A stretch of 64,000 nucleotides of DNA from Erysipelotrichaceae bacterium (GCA_015059095.1 SVBA01000003.1:50738-114737), one strand, 5' to 3'; shown: positions 27,227 through 37,459, numbered from the stretch's first letter. Made by a program: numbers and translations. The notes: generated by a model from the letters alone, not told the origin.

Positions 27227-29932
27227 TTACTTGTCTAATAGTCCTTTATCTTTATTTCTAATAATATTAATTGGTTTTAATCTTTTAAGAATGGAAATAA
27301 TTGAAGTAGAAGTAATTAATGTAATAACTGCAATTATTCCATTAATAATAATCATCGGTTGTAATTTAAATTCAATAATAACCATATTTTGAATTAAATT
27401 TGTATTTAAATATCTCATTAAACTCTCTATTAAAAGCATATTAATCAAATCATCGAATAGGATCATTCCAATCGAAGATACAATTCCTATTATAATAACC
27501 ATTGTTAAAGTCTGAACAAAGAATATTTGATATACATGCTTATTCTTTCCACCAATTGCCCTAAAAATGCCAATATCTAATTGTTTACGTTTTACATTTT
27601 TTCTACTGTAACTAGTCATTAAAAACCCTGCGATTAATGCTAATCCTACAACGATAATAATAAATAGTTCATTAAAAATAACTACCATATCTAATATTTT
27701 ATAGATAGTATCATAGTATTTATTATTAGAATAAAATACATTAAATTTATCATCATTTGGATTATAAATAGATGTAATACTGTCAATATTATCAAAATAT
27801 AAAGCACTAGGATACAAAAATAAATCATATAATTTTTTATGTTCTTCTTCATCGATATAAATATAATCTTCACTATAATCTGTAAATGACAAACCGACTA
27901 TTTTATATGTTTTTTGAATCATTACTTTTTCTTTATATTCATCTAAATGATCATAAATATTAATAACTATATTTTGCTCCTTAAATTCCGATTGATCAGC
28001 TTTAGAAATATTTGTTCCAAAAATCCTATTATAAGTTTTAAATGGTAATATAGTTTCTCCTTTATTTACTTGATAATCATTTCTTTCACTAGCCAATCTA
28101 AATTGTTCATCTTCTAGAACAATTTCTTTTCCATTTTTTATTAGACGATAGTTAGTTAACAATATTGCATGATGATTATTTTCTTGATCCTTATTAATCG
28201 CATCATAATAACTATCTTCTCCAATATAATAACCTATTGATAAATATTGATTAATTTCATTATCGAATCTAACATAATCATCAGTTAATTTCATTTTTCT
28301 AATTTCTTCGTTTTTTTGAGATTTATTAGTTATTTTTCGAATTTCATTATATTTACTAATTAAATCCGCATATCTTTCTTCATAATTAGTATTGATAATA
28401 GCCTTAACTTGATATCGATTATTAAATGTTGGTTTATCAATAATATTTTGATAAGTTTCTTCTCTATTTTCTCCTTTTATTTTTAAAAAGTTTTTTTCTA
28501 AGCAATGAGCAGCGTAATCAGTAATAATAATAGATCCATTATCTTTAAAAGAAGGATCTAACGAACCTGCTAAAACATCTATTTTTCCATCAATACCATA
28601 TTTATTTAACAAAAATTCCTCATCACAATCTAAAACACCTCGTCCTTGATAAGTATAAAAATATGTCGAAAGTATATTTGTATAAATTTTATTTTTACAG
28701 CTATTTCCATGATAATAGGATGAATGAAATGGTAAGAATTTATTGTACAATTTATAAACTTTACCTTTATATCCCTTTTCATAAAAGTCATCAATTTCTT
28801 CATCAGTAATTTCTATACTATCTGTTTTTGTTAACACAGGATAAATATCGTTACTATAATATCCCTTATTTAAAACATAATAACTATCTTTGTTAAATTC
28901 TTTAGCATCATCTAACATAAAATCACCGTTAAAAGAAGAAAATATTTGACAAATAGATAGTAAAATTACAATAAAAGACATCATTAAAGAAGTTATTAAG
29001 GTGTGAGATTTATTCCCTTTTTTAAACTTACTTGATAATTTTAAAATGTTAAAAAATCCCATCCTTTTAGATTTGATTTTAACTTTTTCATTTCTATCAA
29101 TTATTCTTTTTGTCTTAGTAAAAGAATCAGATTGTTGATTGAGTTTATATTTTCCAGTTTTTAATGCATTATTAACAATAATTTGTTCTTCATGATTTAA
29201 TTTTCGATTATATGGAATATTAATAATATTTCCACTAATTAATTGAGTTTCTTCTTCACTCTTTCTTTCAACATCTCGAATTACTCTTCCATCACTAAGT
29301 TCAATAATTCGATCAGCATAAAATTGAGCATCTTCATCATTATGTGAGACAATAACTACTAATGTTTCTTTAGAAATTCTTTTTAATACTTTTAAAATAT
29401 TACGAGAGATTTTACTATCCAAATTACCCGTAGGTTCATCTGCTAAAATTAATTTAGGTTTTTTAACAATCGCTCTAGCAATCGCTACTCGTTGTTGTTG
29501 ACCTCCACTTAATTCTCTAGGATATCTATTCTCATAACCATCTAATTCAACAATTTCTAAAACTTCCTTTATTCTTTTTTTAGTATTTCTAATTCCTTGA
29601 AGATCAAGAGCTAACTTAATATTTTCCTTAATTGTTAAGCTTTCAATAAGATGATAATCTTGGAAAATAAATCCAAGATAATTGTTCCTATAATTATCTA
29701 AATCATTTTCACTAAAAGAAGAAAAATCATTACCATCAATAATAATATTTCCTCCACTAGATGTATCAAGCCCACCTAAAATATTTAACAAAGTAGATTT
29801 ACCACTACCAGATTTACCAACTACAAATACCATTCCTTTTGAAGGCAAAGTAAAAGTGACGTGATATAACCCTACAGAACTAGAACTCTTATCTGGATTA
29901 TAAATTTTTCTTAAGTTTTCTACTTTTATCAT
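27227..29932 (-). CDS. MacB-like ABC transporter, fused ATPase-FtsX permease (paralog of neighbour)
   Basis: Same architecture; 'KQLDIGIFRAIGGKNKHVYQIFF', ectodomain motifs shared with 24544-27225. Confidence 0.88.
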   Translation of the reverse strand: MIKVENLRKIYNPDKSSSSVGLYHVTFTLPSKGMVFVVGKSGSGKSTLLNILGGLDTSSGGNIIIDGNDFSSFSENDLDNYRNNYLGFIFQDYHLIESLTIKENIKLALDLQGIRNTKKRIKEVLEIVELDGYENRYPRELSGGQQQRVAIARAIVKKPKLILADEPTGNLDSKISRNILKVLKRISKETLVVIVSHNDEDAQFYADRIIELSDGRVIRDVERKSEEETQLISGNIINIPYNRKLNHEEQIIVNNALKTGKYKLNQQSDSFTKTKRIIDRNEKVKIKSKRMGFFNILKLSSKFKKGNKSHTLITSLMMSFIVILLSICQIFSSFNGDFMLDDAKEFNKDSYYVLNKGYYSNDIYPVLTKTDSIEITDEEIDDFYEKGYKGKVYKLYNKFLPFHSSYYHGNSCKNKIYTNILSTYFYTYQGRGVLDCDEEFLLNKYGIDGKIDVLAGSLDPSFKDNGSIIITDYAAHCLEKNFLKIKGENREETYQNIIDKPTFNNRYQVKAIINTNYEERYADLISKYNEIRKITNKSQKNEEIRKMKLTDDYVRFDNEINQYLSIGYYIGEDSYYDAINKDQENNHHAILLTNYRLIKNGKEIVLEDEQFRLASERNDYQVNKGETILPFKTYNRIFGTNISKADQSEFKEQNIVINIYDHLDEYKEKVMIQKTYKIVGLSFTDYSEDYIYIDEEEHKKLYDLFLYPSALYFDNIDSITSIYNPNDDKFNVFYSNNKYYDTIYKILDMVVIFNELFIIIVVGLALIAGFLMTSYSRKNVKRKQLDIGIFRAIGGKNKHVYQIFFVQTLTMVIIIGIVSSIGMILFDDLINMLLIESLMRYLNTNLIQNMVIIEFKLQPMIIINGIIAVITLITSTSIISILKRLKPINIIRNKDKGLLDK

Positions 29933-29984
29933 CTATTTGTCACCTTAATATAATTATATTTTATCTATTATATAGGTGCAAGAA

Positions 29985-30013
29985 AAAATCCTCTTTTAAA
30001 AGAGGATTTTTAG
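29985..30013. terminator. Bidirectional stem-loop terminator
   Basis: AAAAATCCTCTTTT-AAAAGAGGATTTTT. Confidence 0.75.
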
Positions 30014-30023
30014 AACTAATTAT

Positions 30024-30515
30024 TTATTTTCTTTTGAAAAAATCATTTAATGTAACTGGTTTTTCATCTTCATCTTCTAAATCTTCAAAGACATTACCAG
30101 TATATAATTCTTCTTCACTATAATCATTATCTTCATCATATTCTGAATCATCAACTTCTACTTCTTGATTATCAATAATATATTCAGGATAATCTTTATT
30201 AATTCTTTCATAGTAGTGACCAGCTTCATAATAAGAGAAAAGAATTCTTACATGAACCGAATAATTTTTACTTGCTTCCATTAAAATCGAAGCAACTGTT
30301 TCTTCACTATCAATATAATCTTCAGGAGCATCTACTTTAATTAATAAATTGAATGAAGTTTGTTCACTTCCTTTATAGAAAAGAAAAGAATCTGAAGCTT
30401 GAAAAATTACATCTTCATCATCAATACCATATGCACTAGCAATACGAGAATGGATTTCTTTATTTAGTTCACCTACTAAAAATATATCTAAACCACTAAA
30501 ATTTACAATTACCAT
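30024..30515 (-). CDS. Hypothetical protein, possibly DUF1904-like, with acidic C-terminal tail
   Basis: 163 aa; small alpha/beta N-terminal region and strongly Asp/Glu-rich tail; conserved position next to priA. Confidence 0.45.
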   Translation of the reverse strand: MVIVNFSGLDIFLVGELNKEIHSRIASAYGIDDEDVIFQASDSFLFYKGSEQTSFNLLIKVDAPEDYIDSEETVASILMEASKNYSVHVRILFSYYEAGHYYERINKDYPEYIIDNQEVEVDDSEYDEDNDYSEEELYTGNVFEDLEDEDEKPVTLNDFFKRK

Positions 30516-30524
30516 AATTTCCTC

Positions 30525-32723
30525 CTAATAATCATCCATTGGATCGACATTAATTATAACATCAATTGAACTACTTTTATTAACATTTTCTTTAATTTCT
30601 TTTAAAACTGGACTAATATCATTATAGTTTTTGTATTTCAAAAGAATTTTTCTTCTATACTTATCATTAACTCTCACTAAAAATGGTTCACTAGGACCAA
30701 TTACCTCTACTTTTTTAGAAGCAAATTTTGCAATCAATAAATCTTTGAAGTAATAAGATTTATCTATTACTTCTTTTTCATTATTAGAAGCAAAAGTAAT
30801 CATTGTTAAATAAGTATATGGTGGATTTTGTGCTTCTTTTCTATAAACCATTTCTTCATTAAAGAAGCGATTATAATCTTGAATTGAACTATCATAAATA
30901 ACATAATGTTTCGGCATATATGTTTGAATAATCGCTTTACCTCTCTTTTCATGACGACCTGCTCTTCCAATCGCTTGAGTAATTAAATTAAATGTTCTTT
31001 CACTCGCCTTATATGAAGGAATATTTAATCCTAAATCTGCTAAAACAATACCAACTAATGTAACATTTTTAAAATCATGACCTTTAGCAATCATTTGTGT
31101 GCCAATTAATATATCAGCCTCTTCATTTTCAAAAGTGGTAATAACTTTTCCTACTGCACTTCTAATAGAGGCTACATCACTATCCAATCTTAAAACTCGA
31201 CTATTTGGGAATAATCTCTTTATTTCTTCTTCTACTTTTTCTGTTCCAAATCCAGTTTTTGTAAACATAGTAGATTGACATTTTGAACAACTAAAAGGCA
31301 TTTTATCTACTAATCCACAATGATGGCACTTCAACAAGTTATCTTTCTTATGGTAAGAAAGAGGTAATCCACAAGTAGGACATTTTAATACCTTTCCACA
31401 TTTTCTACAAGAAATAAAAGGAGAAAAACCTCTTCTATTTACAAGTAATAATACTTGTTCTTTTTTATCTAATCTTTCTTTAATTTCATGTCTAAGAGAT
31501 AAAGAAAACATACTTGATTCATTATCAAGATTTTTCCAATCTAACATATCAACAATTTCAGTTTCTGGTAAAGAAGAATCATTAAATCTTTTAGTAAGAT
31601 AAAGTTGCTTATATACTCCTTTAAGTGCTCTAGTTTTAGTTTCCAAACTTGGAGTAGCACTTCCTAAAACAATTTTACAATTTTCATTATATTTTTGACG
31701 CATTTTAGCAACTTCTAATGCGTGATAAAATGGACTTACATCTTGCTTATATGTTTCAGAATGTTCTTCATCAATAATAATTAAACCAATATTAGTTAAA
31801 GGAGCAAATATTGCAGATCTAGCACCTATTACTAAATCTACTTCACCTCTAGAAATTCTTCTATATTCATCATATCTTTCTGCTGGAGTTAATTCTCCAT
31901 GTAATATTGCAACATTAGAAAAACAGGCTCTAAATCTTTTAACCATTTGGACTGTTAGTGATATTTCAGGAACTAACATTAATACAGTTTTTCCTTCTTC
32001 AATCATCTTCTTTGAAGATTGGATATAAACTTCAGTTTTTCCACTTCCAGTTACACCTTCTAATAAATAAACTTTATCATTTTGTGTAGTTATTTCTTCC
32101 ACAGCTTTTCTTTGCTCAAGAGTCAAATCTTTGTCTTGAATTTGTTCAACATCTTCTAAAACTAGTCGCATCTTTTCTTTTAAAACCAATCTAATTTTTT
32201 TCTTTTTAAGAAGCGTTGGTACTAATGATGATTTAATATCACTTTTCAAAACTAATCCTTCATCTTTAATTTTCAAATATAATTCTAATTGTTTAGGAGT
32301 TAAATCATTTGTATTTTCATCACATACTTCTACATAAGTATCGTATGCAATTTTAGGTTTATTTAAAGATGATAATTTAGGTTTTAAAGAAGGAGGTAAC
32401 ATCGTTTGATAAACACTAATTAATGGTGAAAAATAATAAGATGCAATATCATTAGACAACATCATTAATTCTTCATTTAATATTGGTTCTTTATCAATGA
32501 TAGATATAATTTCTTTAATTTTAAATCCCGTGTTTTCTTCTAATTCTTCTAAAGTGTCATCAGTCTTTTCAATACTGGTTACATATCCAACTACTTTTCT
32601 ATTATTAAATGGTACTACCACTCTAACGCCAATTTTAACATCTAAATCACCATTATAAGCATAAGAAAAAGGACGGTCCAAACTATTAGCTGCATACTCA
32701 ATAATAACTCCTAATAGTAGCAT
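30525..32723 (-). CDS. priA: Primosomal protein N' (PriA helicase)
   Basis: 'LEGVTGSGKTEVY', 'IIDEEHSETYKQ', zinc-binding 'CRKCGKVLKCPTCGLPLSYHKKDNLLKCHHCG', 'LVNRRGFSPF'. Confidence 0.95.
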   Translation of the reverse strand: MLLLGVIIEYAANSLDRPFSYAYNGDLDVKIGVRVVVPFNNRKVVGYVTSIEKTDDTLEELEENTGFKIKEIISIIDKEPILNEELMMLSNDIASYYFSPLISVYQTMLPPSLKPKLSSLNKPKIAYDTYVEVCDENTNDLTPKQLELYLKIKDEGLVLKSDIKSSLVPTLLKKKKIRLVLKEKMRLVLEDVEQIQDKDLTLEQRKAVEEITTQNDKVYLLEGVTGSGKTEVYIQSSKKMIEEGKTVLMLVPEISLTVQMVKRFRACFSNVAILHGELTPAERYDEYRRISRGEVDLVIGARSAIFAPLTNIGLIIIDEEHSETYKQDVSPFYHALEVAKMRQKYNENCKIVLGSATPSLETKTRALKGVYKQLYLTKRFNDSSLPETEIVDMLDWKNLDNESSMFSLSLRHEIKERLDKKEQVLLLVNRRGFSPFISCRKCGKVLKCPTCGLPLSYHKKDNLLKCHHCGLVDKMPFSCSKCQSTMFTKTGFGTEKVEEEIKRLFPNSRVLRLDSDVASIRSAVGKVITTFENEEADILIGTQMIAKGHDFKNVTLVGIVLADLGLNIPSYKASERTFNLITQAIGRAGRHEKRGKAIIQTYMPKHYVIYDSSIQDYNRFFNEEMVYRKEAQNPPYTYLTMITFASNNEKEVIDKSYYFKDLLIAKFASKKVEVIGPSEPFLVRVNDKYRRKILLKYKNYNDISPVLKEIKENVNKSSSIDVIINVDPMDDY

Positions 32724-32740
32724 AAACCCTCCTTTAATAA

Positions 32741-33331
32741 TTAATCTTCAACTTTATTTGCTTTGATTTTTAAATCGATAATTCTAGCGATTTCTTGACT
32801 TGATCTATTGATATTATCATTAAGGACATTGAATTGATAATTTTTCTTTAGACCCATTTCTCTTTTTGCTTTTCCTAAGCGTTCTTGGATTATTTCTTCA
32901 GGTTCTGATCTTCTACCTCTAATTCTTTTTTCTAATTCTCTTAAAGATGGTGGAAGTAAGAAAATAGAGAGTACACCTTTATCTTCTTTATATTCTTCTA
33001 AAACCTTTTTAGCACCTTCAACTTCAATTTCTAAGAATACATTTTTTCCTTCTTCTCTTAGTTTTTCAACATAAGCTTTAGGAGTACCATAGTAATTTCC
33101 TACAAATCTAGCATATTCTAATAATTCTTCATTTTTGATTGCCTCTTCAAATCTTTCTTCACTTACAAAGAAATAATCTTGTCCATCTACCTCACCTTCT
33201 CTAGGTTTACGAGTAGTCATTGAAATTGAATAAGCTAAATTTAAATCAGTATTTTTAAAAATTTGTTTTCTAACAGTACCTTTACCTACGCCACTTGGAC
33301 CAGATAAAAGTATTAATAATCCTTTTTTCAT
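32741..33331 (-). CDS. gmk: Guanylate kinase
   Basis: 'LSGPSGVGKGTVRKQIF', 'SISMTTRKPREGEVDGQDYFFV'. Confidence 0.96.
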   Translation of the reverse strand: MKKGLLILLSGPSGVGKGTVRKQIFKNTDLNLAYSISMTTRKPREGEVDGQDYFFVSEERFEEAIKNEELLEYARFVGNYYGTPKAYVEKLREEGKNVFLEIEVEGAKKVLEEYKEDKGVLSIFLLPPSLRELEKRIRGRRSEPEEIIQERLGKAKREMGLKKNYQFNVLNDNINRSSQEIARIIDLKIKANKVED

Positions 33332-33458
33332 AATATCATGTCCTTTAATTTAAATACATTTTACTGATTAACGTCTAAAAAAGCAACATAGAATTAAAAA
33401 TAATTAATATTATTTACTCTTTATGTTATTTTAGTATAAAATAAATGTGGTGATTTTT

Positions 33459-35042
33459 ATGGGAATGTCAAATTTTACTTTAGGAAGAATTATTAATGAT
33501 TTAACCCCTAGAATGCTAGGAGCTCGAATCTCTAAAATAGTAAAAATCTCAAATAACGATTTTTCTTTCTTTTTATATGCAAAAAAACAAGAAAGTTTAA
33601 TTATTTCTTTAGATAATAATCATCCATATATGTTACTTTCTTCTTCATATTTTAAAATGATTTCAGAAAGTAATGGCTTTGTCGCATCTTTAAAAAAATA
33701 TTTTGAAGGTGGAACTATTATAAACTTTGAAAAAATACCAAATGATAAAGTAGTCATTTTTAAAATTAAAAAAATAACTCAAACCTATCAAACTATAATT
33801 AACAATTTAATTATCGAATTAATCCCATATCGACCAAACGCTATTATTACCGATGAAAATAATATCATCATTGATGCATTAAAAAAAGCTAGTTCATTAG
33901 ATGAAACTAGACCAGTATTTAAAGGAATGAGATATACTCCATATCAAAATGAAATCAAAGAGTTAAATGAAAATGATACCCTAGAATCCATTAAAGAAAA
34001 AGTAACTAAAACTATTTATAATGAATTTGTTTATCGAATTAATAATAATGAAAATATTAAAGATATTATTTTAGAAAAAAAGAATTCTAACAAATATTAT
34101 TCATATAAATATGATATTCTTTCTTTACCATTAAAATCTGTGGAAGGATGTCAAGAAATTACTTTAGATAAACTATCTTCTCTTTATCAAGAAAAAGAAG
34201 AAGAAAAATATAAAAAATCTCATTATGAACTTGCTTTACACACAGTATCTCATAAATTAAAAGGCTTAAAAAATAAATTAATTAACCTAGAAAATGACTT
34301 AAAAAAGGCAAAAAATAAAATTAATTATGTAGAAATAGGTAATTTATTATTTATGAATCAAGAATTATATCATAGAGGCATGAAAGAAATCGTTATTGAT
34401 GGTATTAATATCCCACTAGATGATAAATTAGATTTGGTTGGTAATGCTAATAAATATTTTAAACAATATCAAAAATCAAAAACTGCCTTAGAACAAATAA
34501 AAATCCAACAAGATATAACTAAAGAAAAAATTTCTTATTTCGAAAAAATAGATTCACAAATAAAATTTGCTTCAGTAACAGATATGGAAGATATTCTTCT
34601 AGAACTAAAAAAAGATGGATACCTTCCAAAAGAAAAAAATCAAAATAACAAAAAGAATAAACCAAAAGTCTACACTCCTCATTACATTACTTCAAGTGAT
34701 GGATATAAAATCGGATTTGGTATTTCATCTTATCAAAATGAAACTTTAACTTTTGAACTTGCTAGAAAAGATGATTACTTCTTACATATTAAAGATAGTC
34801 ATGGTCCACATGTAATTATCTTCTCTTCTGATCCAAGTAAAGAAGCAATAACTCTTGCCTGTGAAATTGCAGTTTATTTTGCAAATAAATCATCTGGAGA
34901 AGTTATTTTATTAGATAAAAAAGATGTAAAGAAAGTTCCTGGAAAAATAGGAATGGTAACTTTTTCTTCTCATCAAACAATCAATCTTTCTTCAATTAGA
35001 GAAAGTTCAATTGAACTTTTTAAAGAAACAATGAAAAAGTAG
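33459..35042 (+). CDS. rqcH: NFACT-family Rqc2/RqcH-like protein
   Basis: NFACT-N region, coiled coil, NFACT-R 'YFLHIKDSHGPHVII'; adjacent to gmk as for yloA/rqcH in Bacillus. Confidence 0.82.
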   Translation: MGMSNFTLGRIINDLTPRMLGARISKIVKISNNDFSFFLYAKKQESLIISLDNNHPYMLLSSSYFKMISESNGFVASLKKYFEGGTIINFEKIPNDKVVIFKIKKITQTYQTIINNLIIELIPYRPNAIITDENNIIIDALKKASSLDETRPVFKGMRYTPYQNEIKELNENDTLESIKEKVTKTIYNEFVYRINNNENIKDIILEKKNSNKYYSYKYDILSLPLKSVEGCQEITLDKLSSLYQEKEEEKYKKSHYELALHTVSHKLKGLKNKLINLENDLKKAKNKINYVEIGNLLFMNQELYHRGMKEIVIDGINIPLDDKLDLVGNANKYFKQYQKSKTALEQIKIQQDITKEKISYFEKIDSQIKFASVTDMEDILLELKKDGYLPKEKNQNNKKNKPKVYTPHYITSSDGYKIGFGISSYQNETLTFELARKDDYFLHIKDSHGPHVIIFSSDPSKEAITLACEIAVYFANKSSGEVILLDKKDVKKVPGKIGMVTFSSHQTINLSSIRESSIELFKETMKK

Positions 35043-35056
35043 GTCGCCTACTTTTT
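35034..35056. terminator. Bidirectional terminator
   Basis: AAAAAGTAGG-TCG-CCTACTTTTTTT. Confidence 0.8.
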
Positions 35057-35551
35057 TTCTTTAATAATATATGCTTCTATTAAATTTTCACAATTAATAC
35101 TGTATCCTACTTCATAATCAATTACTATTCCATCATTAATTATTTGTATAACTGGTCTAGATATAAAAACAGTTGAGTTTTTCGCTGAAAAATAGTTGTT
35201 TGCTATAGGCTGATACTTTTGTATTTGATCAATTTTTTTATAATTATTTTCTTTATACACATTTAAACCATATATTATATTTTCACTTTTTTGGATATAT
35301 GGATTTATTATATTATTTATTAACTTATGACAATAAGAACAATCTAAAGAATAAAAAAAGCAGATAAAACTTTCTTTATTCTCAAACTTAAAAATATATT
35401 CTTCAATTTCAATTTCTTTAAATTCTTTTAAAGTTGTTTTTTCTACTTCTATAAATGGAGTTAATTTGTCATACTTATTAACTTCTACTACATTACTACA
35501 ATTAACTAAACAAAATAATAATACTACAAGTACAATTATTCTTTTAGTCAT
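35048..35551 (-). CDS. Thioredoxin-fold lipoprotein
   Basis: Lipobox 'VLLFCLVNCSN', redox motif 'LDCSYCHKL', possible cis-Pro region 'ISRPVIQII'. Confidence 0.6.
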   Translation of the reverse strand: MTKRIIVLVVLLFCLVNCSNVVEVNKYDKLTPFIEVEKTTLKEFKEIEIEEYIFKFENKESFICFFYSLDCSYCHKLINNIINPYIQKSENIIYGLNVYKENNYKKIDQIQKYQPIANNYFSAKNSTVFISRPVIQIINDGIVIDYEVGYSINCENLIEAYIIKEKK

Positions 35552-36068
35552 CTTTTATCTCACTTTCTAGGAAATCTTCTCCTTTAATTGCTTCAAATGT
35601 TGATAAATCAAAATACTCTTGTTGTCTACATGCTTCATAAGCTACAATTGCAACACTATTTGATAAATTCAAGCTTCTTGCATTCATACTCATTGGGATA
35701 CGCATTAATTTATCTTTGTTCCCTCTTAATAATTCATGAGGTATACCACTAGATTCTTTTCCAAACATAAAATAATAATCCTTTGTAACTTTTGATAAAT
35801 CAAAACTAGAATGAGGTCTTGAAGCATATCTAGTTACATAATATATGTCCGCATCTTCATTCTTTTGATAAAATTCTTCTACACTTTCATATACTTCTAA
35901 TTCAACATCATTAATATAGTCCATCCCTGCTCTTTTTAAAGACTTTTCATCTAAAGAGAAACCAAGAGGCTTAATTAAATGTAATGTTGCATTAATCGCC
36001 ATACAAGTTCTAATAATGTTACCTGTATTTTGAGGTATTTCTGGTTGGTAAAGCACAATATGAATCAT
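35544..36068 (-). CDS. trmL: tRNA (cytidine/uridine-34-2'-O)-methyltransferase TrmL
   Basis: SPOUT 'LYQPEIPQNTGNIIRTCMA', 'FGKESSGIPHELL', 'RIPMSMNARSLNLSNSVAIVAYE'. Confidence 0.93.
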   Translation of the reverse strand: MIHIVLYQPEIPQNTGNIIRTCMAINATLHLIKPLGFSLDEKSLKRAGMDYINDVELEVYESVEEFYQKNEDADIYYVTRYASRPHSSFDLSKVTKDYYFMFGKESSGIPHELLRGNKDKLMRIPMSMNARSLNLSNSVAIVAYEACRQQEYFDLSTFEAIKGEDFLESEIKDD

Positions 36069-36144
36069 AATATTTTTTCTCCTTTAAAAAATTATACCAT
36101 TTTTAATAAAAAAATATATAATATTTTTATAGGAGTATTATACT

Positions 36145-36969
36145 ATGAAAAATATTATAGAAATATGTAGTAAGAAATTAAATGTTACAGTAAATAAAAT
36201 TGAATATTATGAAGGTGGAGTTTCAAATGAGAATTTTTTAATCAATAATAAATATATTTATCGTAGAAAAAAATCATTTCCTCAACCTTTTTATTCTTCC
36301 TTTTGTGAAAAAGAAATTGAAGAATTTATAAAAGACAAAAACATAACTGTTCCATTAGTCTCTATTTTTTCTGATGGAACAAAAATAACTGAATATGTTA
36401 ATGATGCTACAGACTTATCACATACACCAATTACTGATGAACTATTAATAAAAATTGCAAAAAAATTAAAACAATTACATTCATATAATTTCAAAGCATC
36501 AAATGATTTTGATCCTTTTACTAGATTATCATACTATATGGAAAGTAACAAAAATCCATATCGTGAAATAACTGATTTAATTGTTAGTAAAATGAAAAAG
36601 TACTATGAAAACAATGAGTTAGTTTTGTGCCATAATGATTTAGTACCTGGAAACATATTAGTTGTTAATGATGAAGTCAAAATCATTGATTTCGAATATG
36701 CTAGTAATAACCATCCATTCTTCGATGTTATTTCATTCTTAAGTGAAAACAATATTACTGATCCTAAGCAAATTGAATTATTTATTAATACATATTATGA
36801 CAACCAACTTCCTCCGAATATTAGAGAAATGACAGAAGACTTTTATAACTTCCTAGATCTATTATGGTACAATTGGTCTGTTATGATGTACTATAATTTG
36901 CATGAGCCAATTTACTATCAAATTTGTAAAACGAAAGCTTTAAGATTATTAAAATTAGTGAAAGAATAG
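36145..36969 (+). CDS. Choline/ethanolamine kinase-like phosphotransferase
   Basis: 'LCHNDLVPGNILVVNDEVKIIDFEYASNNHPFFDV' catalytic and DFE motifs. Confidence 0.85.
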   Translation: MKNIIEICSKKLNVTVNKIEYYEGGVSNENFLINNKYIYRRKKSFPQPFYSSFCEKEIEEFIKDKNITVPLVSIFSDGTKITEYVNDATDLSHTPITDELLIKIAKKLKQLHSYNFKASNDFDPFTRLSYYMESNKNPYREITDLIVSKMKKYYENNELVLCHNDLVPGNILVVNDEVKIIDFEYASNNHPFFDVISFLSENNITDPKQIELFINTYYDNQLPPNIREMTEDFYNFLDLLWYNWSVMMYYNLHEPIYYQICKTKALRLLKLVKE

Positions 36970-36990
36970 AGGACTAAATGTTCTCTTTTT

Positions 36991-37413
36991 TTATAGTCCG
37001 CATTTTTTAATATTCGGTGGATTATAAAAACAATGTCCCTTGTATCGTCCTACAAAATTTCCATAAAAAGAAGATTTACAGCTATTACCTTTTCCAGGAG
37101 CATAATAATATAAAGCATGAGTTGCTGGATCTGCTCTCCAATAATTAATTGTTCTTAAAGCATATGTTCTTTCTTTTGCATTACTACCACTTTGAAATAA
37201 ATGAGTATTAATACCATCAAACGCGTTTTTAGCGAAAATCACCTCTGTAATTGTTTTTTGTTTTCTAAATTCTTCACATTTTGCAACAACTCTATTTACT
37301 ACAACGTTACCAACTAACTGCATTCCAAATACACCTTCACCTACCGCTTCTGAACGCATTAATCTTGCTAATAAAGAAACTTCTGAAGTAGAATATCTGC
37401 ATCTTAACCCCAT
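36991..37413 (-). CDS. Cell wall hydrolase, SleB/CwlJ-like
   Basis: 'LLARLMRSEAVGEGVFGMQLVGNVVVNRV', 'DPATHALYYYAPG', 'GRYKGHCFYNP'. Start uncertain (ORF extends to 37458). Confidence 0.82.
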   Translation of the reverse strand: MGLRCRYSTSEVSLLARLMRSEAVGEGVFGMQLVGNVVVNRVVAKCEEFRKQKTITEVIFAKNAFDGINTHLFQSGSNAKERTYALRTINYWRADPATHALYYYAPGKGNSCKSSFYGNFVGRYKGHCFYNPPNIKKCGL

Positions 37414-37459
37414 AATATCACCTATATAAATATATGTAATAAAAATATATTTTTTCACA

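Noticed and set aside
27691-27873. 60 aa minus-strand ORF
   Set aside because: Out-of-frame within the second MacB-like gene; low-complexity Ile/Leu-rich.
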